Shown here in pieces: positions 33,227 through 43,620 of a DNA stretch of 64,000 nt. The position numbers and the translations under genes were made by a program. This DNA comes from Zantedeschia hybrid cultivar. Its lineage: Eukaryota; Streptophyta; Magnoliopsida; Alismatales; Araceae. The stretch is taken from NCBI GenBank assembly GCA_030544215.1, contig JARZZO010000013.1:24907229-24971228 (forward strand), written 5' to 3'. Numbering within the stretch: the first letter of the stretch is position 1; each line of letters begins with the position of its first letter. The notes under the pieces were generated by a model. The model searched no databases. It was not told the origin of the DNA and saw nothing but the letters and a program-made list of their open reading frames with translations.

Positions 33227-34285
33227 TATTTATTAAAAACTGCAAATGTAATTTATGTTAAAGTTAGAAACCAGTGGAGGAGCAAGAATACATCATCTTA
33301 CCAGAAAGAAGATTCACTGAAGTCTAAGATGTTATTGAGATATTGTTGAGCTTCCCCCAATTTGATGCCTTCTACTCATTAGGAACTACAAATCTTATAT
33401 TAAAATTAGAAACCAAATGAGGAGAAGGAATGCATCACCTAACATGAAAGGAGATTCATCGAAGTCTGAGTAACTGCTAAGATATTGTCAAGCTACCCCC
33501 ATTTTGAAGCATCCTTCTTACTAAGAACTACAAATCTTATATTAATGTTAGAAACCAAAGAATAAGTAAGAATGTATCACTTTACTTAAAAGGAGATTCA
33601 TCGAAATCCAAATTGTTGCGAGATATTGCTGAGCTACCACAATTTGATGCCTCCAGTTGCTTACTAAAAATTGCAAATCTTATATATGTTAAAGATGGAA
33701 ACCAAAGGAGGAGAGGAAATGTATCACCTTACCAGAAAGGAGATGCATCCAAGTTCAAGTTGCTACTGAGATGTTGTCGAATGGCCACAATTTGATGTCT
33801 TAAATTTACTAGGAACTACAAATCTTATGTTAGAGTTAGAAACCAATAAAAGAACATGAATATGTCACCTTATCAAAAAAGAGATTCATCCAAGTACGAG
33901 CTGCTACTAAGATATTGTCGAGCCACCCCCAATTTAATGCCTCCAACTACCTACTAAAAAATACAAATATTATATATGTTAACGATAGAAAACAAAAAGA
34001 GGAAGAGGAATGTATCATCTTACCTGAAAGGAGATTCATCGAATCAAGTTGCTACTGAGATATTTTCTAATTACCCCCAATTTGATGCCTTCTACTTACA
34101 ACGAACTACAAATCTTACTTTAAAATTAGAAACTAAAGGAGGAGCATGAATGCACCACCTTACTTGAAAAGAGATTCATCAAAGTCCGAGTTACTGCTAA
34201 GATATTGTTGAGTTGCCCTTGATTTAACGCCTCCAACTATATACTAAGAAATGCAAATCTTATCTATATTAAAGTTAGAAACATT
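33227..34285. repeat. Monomer run, about seven units
   Basis: A close relative of 12129-13190, with the same order of variant monomers including the AAGAATAAGTAAGAATG unit. Confidence 0.8.
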
Positions 34286-35465
34286 GATGCTTCTCTGTAA
34301 ACAAAACTATAGAGGGCTTAGTCCCAAAATGAGGCTACTATAGTCTAAACATAGAATATCAATAACCTACATTGTTAAACCATCACTCTAGTCTTGTATT
34401 AGAATTTTCATCAACGAGTTACTCAGATCTCAAATAAGGCACTTTGCATAATAATTTATTTTTTATTTGAAACCAGATAATACTCTATTATTTTATCAAA
34501 ACGAAATGTTAAACTATCACTCTAATTTTGCACTAGAATTTCAATCAAACACTTATGTAAACTTTAAATAAGCCACCTGGCATGATGGTCCATTACCTCA
34601 AATGTATTTTGTCTCTCATTTTAAGCACACTAAAATTAACTTAAACATTCATCTAGACATTCACATGGGTTCAACTTCTCGACCAGCGATCGTAAAATCA
34701 TATATATCGCTTTTAGGTCATTGTATGAATTTCAATTGCCTTAATACATATTTTAGTTTCCTTAATACATATTTATTTATTTAAGTTATGATATTACTTA
34801 GTAGACACAAACTTGGTAACACACTGACTCTACTCCGTAATTTGTGCCTTATTTTTTTATAAGACCGCATACGACGATACATTAAAAAAGCACAGACAAG
34901 AGTCAACTAATGTGGTCAAACTTTTATTATAAATCAATCTTGCCGATAAAACTTGATGTTCAAACTTAATGATCGGTCCCGATCGGCAACTATTTACCAA
35001 GAACCATAAATCTCCTCTTTGCCTAAAACCAGAAACACTAGTGCTTCACCCTCAAGAAATCACAGAGTCTAGTCATGAAGTGTGCCCAGAACTGTGAACT
35101 AAACTAATTGTGGCTCCAAAAGGGTTCATAATAACACGAGACCAATGTTCATCATTTCAAGGCAGTCATTCTTTCACAACGATAACATTTATTAAGTAAT
35201 TCTTTATGTGGCTTAATTTTCTTAGGACTTTCTCTACATCTGGTTGATTCTTAACTCGCACGCGTACGCCACTTATCGTCACCAATCTTAGAATGTGAAG
35301 ACATGAGAATTACAATTTTAATTTAGTAAACTTATGCATTATATATTCCAATCCACAATATTAATTTCCTATATTGTTAAACTATCAGTCCACTTTTTGT
35401 TTAAATTTTAATCAAACAACTAGTTTATTACAGAAATTAACATTTAAATTGATAAGAAGATAATT
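34286..35465. repeat. Spacer copy 5 (about 1.18 kb)
   Basis: Full spacer, closest by eye to spacer copy 3. Confidence 0.8.
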
Positions 35466-35849
35466 CATTGATCTTATAACTAATTAAAAACTAAAAAAGC
35501 ATAAATGTATCACCTTACCTAAAAGAAGAATCATCGAAGTCTGAGTTGTTGCTGAGATACTGTTGAGCTACCCCCGATTTGATGCCTCTAGCTACTTAAA
35601 CCAGCAAATCTTTTCTATGTTAAAGTCAGAAACCTAAGTAGGAGTAAAAAGGTATCACCTTACCTAAAAGGCGATTCCTCGAAGTTCGAGTTGTTGCTGA
35701 GATATTATCGAGCTGCCACCAAATTGATGCGCCTACATAATAGGAACTACAAATCTTATGTTAAAGTTAGAAACCAAAGGAGAAGATTCATCAAAGAATG
35801 ATTTGTTGCTGAGATATTATCGAGTTGCCCCTAATTTGATGGCTCCAAC
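35466..35849. repeat. Monomer run ending in TSD GCTCCAAC
   Basis: Two to three monomers, with GCTCCAAC at 35842-35849. Confidence 0.75.
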
Positions 35850-36645
35850 TAAGGGTGGATACGAATCGAGCCGAGTCAAGCTTCAGCTTGCTGGAGCTCA
35901 ATTCGACCAAGATTATTCGAGATCGTGCTTGAGCCCAGCCTACCCCGACTCATTTTGTGGGCTCCAGCTCAGCTCGCTCAGCTTATTTTGTGGCATGGTC
36001 GGTTAGGAGGTGGTTGTAGACGACAGAGCATAAGCAAGTCTTGGACATGGTACAAACAACCTTGGGCTAGTACCAGGCCCTTTAGAAGCCCTCGTCGTCC
36101 CAGGTCACCTTCACTTCATAACCAATGGAGAAGCACGTTGCCCTCTCCCCCCCCCCCCCACCTCACAAGAGGTGTAGAGAGATTTTGACAGGCGATAATG
36201 ATGGGACCTTGGTGGTAGCTGCACCAGGGAATTCCTCCCATGCACGCGCTTGGAACCTAGAGTTCTAAAAGTTTAGTTCGAGATCGGGAGGTTGATTGTT
36301 TTATCGTTGCTCATAATATTCTTGTTCAAAACTTATGTAAATGTTTAGTTGGCTAGGGGCATGTGATGCGGGTGTTGGAATGGTGGACTTCTAAAAAGTT
36401 GGTTTACCTTTAGCTATGGAAGTTTGACATAGAATATACAAATGAATTAAATATTTTTACTTCGAGCCAACTCACAAGCCGGCTTAGCCGAATTGGGTCA
36501 AGCTTGAGCTTGGCTCATATGATCAGACGAGCTTAAATTAGAGCTCGAGCTTGGTTCGATTGATTAAATGAGATGAGCTGAGCCGAGCCTACTCAAGCCG
36601 AGCTCGAATAGCTCACGAGCAACTCAGCTAGTGGCCACCCCTATA
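35850..36645 (-). mobile_element. hAT-A copy 8, chimeric and shortened
   Basis: The left end (TAAGGGTGGATACGAATCG) matches copy 5. From about 35,990 on, the sequence matches copy 6, including its right end with an extra TA and the target variant GCTCTAAC (36646-36653). The left target is GCTCCAAC, so the two ends did not come from one insertion. Only Agenet domain 1 remains (35,993-36,130, minus strand). Confidence 0.75.
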
Positions 36646-36653
36646 GCTCTAAC

Positions 36654-37272
36654 TACTTATTAATAATTGCAAAAGTTATCTACGTTTAAAGTTAGAAAGT
36701 CAAAGGAAGAGAAAGAATATATCACTTACTTAAAGGAAGATTTATTAAAGTCCAAGCCGTTGCAAAGATATTGTCGAGCTGCTCCGAATTTGATGCATTC
36801 TACTTACTAGGACGTTAAAGTTAAAAACTGGAGGAGAAAGAATGTATCACCTTACCTAAAAGGAGATTCATTGAAGTCTGAGTGGCGACTGAGATATTGT
36901 CAAGTTGCCCCCAATTTGATGCTTCTACTTACTAAGAACTACAAATCTTATGTTAAAGTTAGAAACCAAAAGTAAAATAGGAATGTTATCTTACCTGAAG
37001 GGAGATTCATCGAAACCTGAGCTGCTGTTAAGATGTTGCGGAGTTACCCCCAATTTAATGCCTCCAGCTACCTACTAAAAACTACAAATCTTATCCATGT
37101 TAAGGATAGAAACCAAAAGAGGAGAAGGAATGTATTGCTTTACCTGAAAGGAGATTCATCGAAGTTCAAGTTGTTGCTGAGATACGGTCGAGTTGCCCCC
37201 AATTTGATGTTTTCTACTTACTAGGAACCACAAATCTTATGTTAAAATTATAAATTGAAGGAGGAGATAATG
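36654..37272. repeat. Monomer run
   Basis: About four monomers. The last is broken off at GGAGGAGATAATG by the gypsy-associated repeat. Confidence 0.75.
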
Positions 37273-39446
37273 TCAAGTGAAGTGATGGAACGCTCTCACA
37301 CTCTGGCACTACGTAATTGATGTGGATACTAAATGAACAAGCAATATAGGAGCAGAGTTCAACATACCAAGCCTACTGCAAGATCGACTACGACAAAAGA
37401 TGAGGGCGCATGGGGATGTGCAGATACCTATACAGTGTCAATGTCACTTCGATACACTTCACACCTCACCCAAGAGGGCACTAATTAATTACAAATTAAT
37501 ATAAATATATTCCCCACATAAGAGGATAAATCATCCACCACCTCTACACAAGGAGGATAATCCACTTAGAAAATCCTAAAAAAAATCTCCTAGAAACTAG
37601 TCTTCACAATGGCCAAAGAGGACAAGATCATGGTTGCGTGGCAGACCAGCCAAGCTCTCCTTATATATGTAGGGCATTGAGTACGAGGCTAGCCAAGCTC
37701 TTCCTCGTGCATGCAGGATGCTACCAAGAGCTTTGTTGCATAACCCGCTAAGATCCCTTGTGCATGCACGCCACAGAGCCTTTGGAGTGCAGACCTCTCA
37801 TAGGTGGACTCGGGAACAGTAATGGCGCGCTAGGAACAATCTGGGTATGGTGATCCCGTATAGGTGGTGGCAGAGGGATTGGCACGATGAAGGGGTGTTT
37901 GGGCAGCCCATTGTATCGACACATAGGGACAAGCTGGGGGAGTCTTGTGGGCCCGAACGATAGGGGGACATGGGGTACACAGCAATCATCCAACATTTGC
38001 GAGGGGCACGGGCGACAATGTTGTCATGCTCCTCCTTCTCAGGTAGATTCTTCGCAAGCGGCAGCAGTAAGCAGCTAGGGGGCCATGGATGCCGAGGCGC
38101 GAGGTTGCTGACGGTCGAACGTGAGCAGGTGGCGCCTAGGGCTGCCAGGCAGTGGGTCGGGTGTTGTCGGGTAGGCGGCTGCGGTCGCAATTTGACCGAT
38201 TCCTCGGTCTGACGTGAAGCAACAATAGAGAGAGGGGCGACTAAGGCATGGCCGATGGGCTACGTGATACAAGCCAATGCTTTATCGGTCGAAAGTGCCT
38301 TCATCAGCGAAGTTCCTCGCCAGTACGGCTATCGTTGGAGCAACGCACGGGGGAGGAGGGAAAGATGGGGAATAGTAGACGAGGAGAGAGGTAGAGGAGT
38401 GAGATGTATGGTGTCGGATGAGAGAGGAAGGTGGAGGGGAAGGGATCTAGCAAGGAGGGGAGGGCGAGCTCGTACACAGTGGAGAGGGTCCCAAATGGTA
38501 GTTAGGGTATCCACTGGTTGCAATTGTCGATTCCCCTGATGCGAGAAGGAGAGCGAGGAGTTAAGAGGAGGAGAGAGAAAAGGTGGCACAACTGTAGGCA
38601 CCCAAGTGGCGGTGAGTGTGCCGTGCGAAGCCCCTGAAGATGCTGGCTAGGGTCTCTGTGGTGGCCGCTATTGTCGTAGCTCGCCGAGTTCACAAAAAAG
38701 GAAGGAGATAGGGGGGAGAGAGGGTTGAGTGAGGAGAGAGAAAAGGTGGCGGGGATGAACAGGACGAGTCGTCCGTCGTTGTGTGTTCACTGGGTCAGGT
38801 CAGTGGCACAGAGCAGGCCAATGTGTCGGCTTACCGATGTCGGTGGATGGCTAAAGGTGACTACCGGGGTGGCGATTGGCCAGATTCCACTGTTGAGAGA
38901 GGGAGTATGACGACGAAGTAGGCGGTAGTGGGGCTACGAGGGCGTAGCTATTGATGTCAACGAGCAATGATGCGATTGTTGGTCTCTAGCGATGTAGCAC
39001 AGAAAGATAGGGAGACAGAGGTGGTCCGCAGTCACTGTGTAAACGTTTGAGCTGAAAGGCAGTGTTCGCAGTAGTTGGTGACGGCTCAAAATCCAACGTC
39101 GCTGAGGACCGCAATGGGGGAATGATGTGTTGGGATGTTCACTATTGGTGTGGTAGTGGTGGCACGTAGAGTCGAGGAACTTGCGATCGTAAGGACATCC
39201 TCATTATGGGACTACACGCGGAGGCATGACGATGTGGCGATGGTAGGAGCAATACATGCCTCATGCCCACGACCTCATGCAAGATCCTCTCTCAGGAGAC
39301 CTCAACATGGGGAATTACTCCAGTCTCACACTCAAGAAAGAACACAAACAAGTAAATTTCCATTCAATCAATATTGTCCCTACACGGGAAGAGATGATTA
39401 TATAAGGAAGGGTATCCCTTCGTCATGACAAAAATAACCCTACTTA
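37273..39446 (-). repeat. 2.1-kb direct repeat, copy 2 (candidate solo gypsy LTR)
   Basis: It matches 24431-26513 throughout, with many small indels. It is inserted in a monomer and has no gypsy coding sequence beside it. Open frames here are fortuitous in GC- and purine-rich DNA. Confidence 0.6.
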
Positions 39447-39700
39447 AAAGAAAATACCGAGCGTGTCCAGAGGGCAGGAAATGACATAAAAAGCCCTTAA
39501 GACAACACTAAAGATCAATAATAAGCGGGCATGCCTATGTTGGTCTTAACTGAAAAGGAAAGAAATGCATAATAGCGACTAGACTCGATCCTAGATATGG
39601 AGCTGGAAAGAAATGTACAATAGAGACTGGACTTGATCCTAGATATGGAGCTCGTCACCAAGCCATAAAGATGCATGCGTAGCATGTACTCGACATCTGC
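39447..39700. other. Short unclassified stretch with 48-bp tandem duplication
   Basis: GGAAAGAAATG ... CTAGATATGGAGCT is duplicated at 39557-39604 and 39605-39652 with several mismatches. No gene. Confidence 0.6.
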
Positions 39701-40529
39701 TCGTCTACTGCTTCGTGTCCCCACCACCCGTCCACCATCCAACATGTGTCAACCTACTAGCCTCCACAGGCTGGTGCAGCGCAAACGGCCTGCCACGGCA
39801 ACAGGGCGATGATGCACACACCCGTACGCTGTGATCGCTTAAAGCAGCTGGGGGTCTTAAGTTTCGCGATCGATATAGTCGGCCATGAGGTGGTCGTAGA
39901 CGACGGAGTAGCGATAGGTCTTAGACATGGTGCAAATAACATTGGCCTCGTACTAGACCCTCTGGAAGCGCTCATCTTCCCAACTCACCTCCATTTCGTC
40001 GCCATTAGAGAATCTCATTGCCCTTTTGTCTGTTGTCCCGCCCCCATTGGCCCCCATCACTTCACCAGAGGTGTAGAGAGCATTAGATAGGCGATAGTGA
40101 CCAGACCTTAGTGGTAGCTGCACTTAGGAGTTCCTCCCGTGCATACATTAGGAAAATAGAGTTCCGAAAGTTTAGTTCAAGATCGAAAGCCTAGCTATTT
40201 TATTAGTGCTTAAAATAATCTTATTCAAAACTTATGTAAACATTTCAGTAGGCTGGGGACCTGTGAGGCAGTGTTAGCATAGAGGGCTTATGAGTGTTAG
40301 TTTACCTTTAGTTATGGAAGTTTGACACATAATATATAAATTAATAAAATATTTTTACTTTAAGCCAGCTTGCAAACTAGTCGAGCATAGCTGGGTTAAC
40401 CTCAAACTTGGCTCATTTGATAAGAATTAATCGGGCATGGTTCGATTGATTAATGAGCCGAGCCGAGCTTGACTCAAACCGAGCTCGAGTAGCTTGTGAG
40501 CGGCTCGGCTCGGCTCATGGCCACCCCTA
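39701..40529 (-). mobile_element. hAT-A copy 9, left end missing
   Basis: It ends GGCTCATGGCCACCCCTA followed by target GCTCCAAC (40530-40537). The left half is absent. The interior carries the Agenet fragment. Confidence 0.75.
39715..40030 (-). pseudogene. Captured Agenet-domain gene fragment in hAT-A9
   Basis: The minus strand reads AMRFSNGDEMEVSWEDE at the start (about 40,000-40,020), then ASRGS/ARYEANVICTM-like sequence, YRYSVVYDHLMADY and, in the next frame, LLPWQAVCAAPACGG leading into the second module. Stops and frameshifts break it. Its start region is well preserved. Confidence 0.7.
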
Positions 40530-40537
40530 GCTCCAAC

Positions 40538-41025
40538 TATTTATTAAAGATTGCAAATGTTATCTACGTTAAAGTTAGAAACCAGTGAAGGAACAAGAAT
40601 ATATCACCTTACCTAAAAGGAGATTCATTGAAGTCTAAGTTGTTCCTGAGATATTGTCGAGCTTCCCCCAATTTGATGCCTTGTACTTACTAGGAACTAC
40701 AAATCTTATGTTAAAGTTAGAATTGAAGGAGGAACATGAACGTGTCATCTTACCTAAAAAGAGATTCATCGAAGTCCGAGCTGTTACTAAGATATTGCGA
40801 AACTACCCTAAATTTAATGCCTCCAGCCACCAACTAAAAACTGCAAACTATACCTATGTTAACAATAGAAACCAAAAAAGGAGAAGGTTTGTATCACCTT
40901 AGCTGAAAGGAGATTCATCAAAGTCCAAGTTACTGCGAAGATATTGTCGACTTGCCCTCAATTTAATGCCTCCAACTATATATGTATACTAAGGCCTGCA
41001 AATCTTATTCATGTTAAAGTTAAAA
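40538..41025. repeat. Monomer run
   Basis: About three monomers. The last leads into the spacer via GCCTCCAACTATATATG. Confidence 0.75.
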
Positions 41026-42198
41026 ACATTGATGCTTATCTCTAAACGAAACCATAGAGGCTTAGTCTCATAATGAGGCTACTATATTCTAAGCTTAGAA
41101 TATCAATTACTTACATTGTTAAACTATCACTCGAGTCTGGTATTAGAATTTTAATCAAAGAGTTACAAAGATCTCAACTACGGCAACTTACATGATGAAC
41201 TATTACTTCAAATGTATTTTGTTTTCCACTTGGAACCATATAATATTCTAGTATATTAACAAAATAAAAAGTTAAATTATCACTCTTGTTTTACATTGGA
41301 ATTTCTATTAACACTTAACTAAGTCTATATTTCAAATAAGGCACATTGCATGATGATCCATTACCTCATATGTATTTTATTTTTTATTTCTCAAACACAA
41401 TAAAATAACTTAAACTCTCAATATACTCCCCTTCCCCTAATCTTTCCTTCCTCTCCTAATCTCTTTTCTTCCCCTTTTTCATCTAGCTATTCTCATAAAT
41501 TCAACTTCTTGCCGTTTTTAAGTCATTGTATGAATTTTAGTTGCCTTAATGTATATTTATTTAATTACATTATGATATTGCTTAGCAAACACTAACTTCA
41601 GACACACTGATAGGGGTGCAAACAAGTCAAGTCGAGCCAAGTTTTACCCTACTCAAACTCAGCTCGAACACTTTAGATCGAGCTTGAACTTGGCTCGAAC
41701 TCGATCGAGTTTTTCCATTCATTGTTCAAACTCAGCTTGTTTATCAAGTACTCTCACAAGCTGTTCATCGAGCGTATTGGTTCGTTTGCAGCCCTACATA
41801 CTGACTCTACTCTGTCATTTGTGCCCTATTTTTTTACAAGGGTGCATACTATGATACATCGAAAAAACACAGATAGGAGTCCATTAATGTCATAAAATTT
41901 ATATCGTAAAACAATCTATCAGCAAGACTTGATGCGCAAACTTAGTGCGTAGTTCTGAATGGCGACTGCTTACCAAGAACCACAAATCTCCTCTTTGCCT
42001 AAGACTAGAAACGATAGTGCCTTACCCTCAAGAAACCATAAAGAGTCTAGTCATGCAATGTGCACATTAATGTGAACTAAACTAATTATGGCTTCAAAAG
42101 GGTTCCATAATGTGTATTCGAATAACATGAGATCTACTGTTCATCATTTCAAGGCAATCATTCTTTTATAAAGATAACATTCATTAAGCAGTTCTTTA
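41026..42198. repeat. Spacer copy 6, interrupted by a MITE and truncated
   Basis: All first-half landmarks are present. It stops at GCAGTTCTTTATAG, where a hAT-A interior fragment follows. Confidence 0.75.
41611..41796. mobile_element. 186-bp hAT MITE in spacer copy 6
   Basis: The left end TAGGGGTGCAAACAAGTC and right end, in reverse TAGGGCTGCAAACGAACC, are inverted repeats. The flanking 8-mers CACACTGA (41603-41610) and CATACTGA (41797-41804) match at 7 of 8 positions, and the empty site is visible at 34,823 in spacer copy 5. Confidence 0.85.
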
Positions 42199-42403
42199 TA
42201 GACTCGAGTACGGCTACCAGGAAAGGAACTTAGCTCGAATGTGGTTCGAGCTCCTCATTAGAACACCTTTTAAGTCAACTCAACCAATCAACTAAGCTCA
42301 CCCGGCCAAAAACAGTCGAATCGCTGAGCAAGGGAAGGTTCAATAGAGGGAGGCTTGAGATTTAAAGAGAAAGTGGGTTGAAGTTTTTACAAAGTAAATG
42401 ATG
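42199..42403. mobile_element. hAT-A interior fragment
   Basis: GGCTACCAGGAAAGGAACTTA through AAAGAGAAAGTGGGTTGAAG matches the left interior of hAT-A. Both ends are missing. Confidence 0.65.
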
Positions 42404-42960
42404 TTTTCTTAGTGAAGTATGCTTATAAAGTTATTGGTAATTAGGGGTGTTCTACATAAATTCCATTCTCATATTTGGAAGCCAAAGAGCCCCCTAAAAG
42501 TAAAAAATCCTTATATGGAGATGTTCCCTTTATAGGCTACCCATTTGCAACAGGATGGCAAGATTTATTGATGGTCTCACCCTTAGTTGTTCGTTATGTG
42601 GAGAGGAAGATGAGACTATTGATCATCTCTTCTGCATGTGCTCTTCTCTAAGGAGGGTGTGGCAGGCTTTACTGGAGAAGCTTCACATTCCGGGAGACTA
42701 TTACGTTTCATTCTACACAGTGGAGTCCTTTCTTTCCAAATGGGGATCATATCCTGTCCATAAGGAAGATAGCAAGATTTGGTGGTGGTCCTTCATGCCA
42801 CTTTTTGGGACATCTAGAACAAGTAACAGGAGGATCTTTCGCAAAGAAGCTTTTATCCATAATAGAATTGTATCTTTTGTTTGTGAGAAAGTGAGAGAGG
42901 ATTTGCTTCTTTGTTATGTGTCCACGTCTTCCTTTTTTGATCTCTTGAGTGAGAGGTGAC
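42404..42960 (+). pseudogene. LINE 3'-end fragment (reverse-transcriptase zinc-binding domain)
   Basis: One frame gives IWKPKEPPKVK near 42,475. After a frameshift an open stretch from 42555 gives CSLCGEEDETIDHLFCMC followed by RRVW. Cys-x2-Cys with His and Cys in this spacing is the zinc-binding domain found at the C-terminus of plant LINE reverse transcriptases. Endonuclease and RT are absent, so this is a 5'-truncated insertion. It is unrelated by position to the LINE at 50,132. Confidence 0.8.
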
Positions 42961-43074
42961 GATTGTACCATCTTGGTGGTTTTTGTATAGGGCGCTTATA
43001 AGGGTTCTCTTTATGCTCTTATACATTCTCCTATTTTTTGAATATATATTATGGTACCAAGGAAGTAGGGTCAA

Positions 43075-43620
43075 TTGGGGATACAACAGGGTCTGAGGCC
43101 CACTCTTCTTCTCTCTCCATCTATCTCTCTCAATCTCCTTTCCTCTATCTACCTCCATGTTTGTCTCATTCGGGGACACAAGAGGGCCCAAGGCCGTCTC
43201 TTCTTCTCTCGCTACCTCTCTCTGTCTCTCTACCTCTCTCTTAGTCTCTCTGTCATTGTCTCTCCCTCTATCTGTCTCTCTCATTTTTGGACTCATGAGG
43301 GCCCGAGGCCCTCTCTCCCCTCTATTAAAGTCTCTCTCTTCCCCTCTGTCTCTCTTTCAGTCTCTCAATCTCTTTGTCTCTCTCCCTCTATCTCTATTGA
43401 GTATGTTCCTCTCACAATCTCTCTCCCTCTCCCTGTTAAAAGGCATGAGGCCCTCTCCTTCTCTCTTAATTTGTCTGTCAGTGTCCCTATCATTGTTAAG
43501 GGCCTGAGGCCCTCTCTCTCCCTATTAGAAGAGCCCTCTCTTTTTGTCTCTTTGTATCTCTCTCTCTCAAACTATCTCTATGTTTGTCTCTTCACTCACC
43601 CTCTGCAAGTGGACTGTGGA
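43075..43620. repeat. Pyrimidine-rich degenerate minisatellite
   Basis: TCTCTC-rich DNA with GGGCCCGAGGCCCTCTC-type blocks near 43,090, 43,180, 43,295, 43,445 and 43,500. It creates long open frames on both strands with Ser/Leu-only or Arg/Glu-only composition, which are not genes. Confidence 0.8.

Larger units (their letters stand above)
679..42198. repeat. Complex higher-order repeat array
   Basis: Two sequence types alternate across about 41 kb. One is an AT-rich spacer near 1.2 kb: 770-1329 plus 4706-5440, 10201-11380, 13191-14395, 16391-17385, 34286-35465 and 41026-42198. The other is a run of degenerate monomers of about 140-149 bp with the core GGAGATTCATCGAAG followed by GAGATATTGTCGAGCTGCCC. 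Most monomer runs carry a hAT-A insertion. The spacing of equivalent spacer points is about 5.9, 3.1, 2.9, 18.2 and 7.0 kb. The longest interval contains the 12-kb retroelement block, and the 7.0-kb interval contains the second gypsy-associated repeat. No coding function is evident. It could be a satellite-derived pericentromeric array or a repeatedly duplicated locus. Confidence 0.8.

Noticed and set aside
5441..41025. The regularly spaced monomers as a CRISPR-like or coding repeat array
   Set aside because: Units are about 140-150 bp and diverged throughout, with no conserved short repeat and unique spacer pattern. Plant retroelement context. No frame is kept between units.
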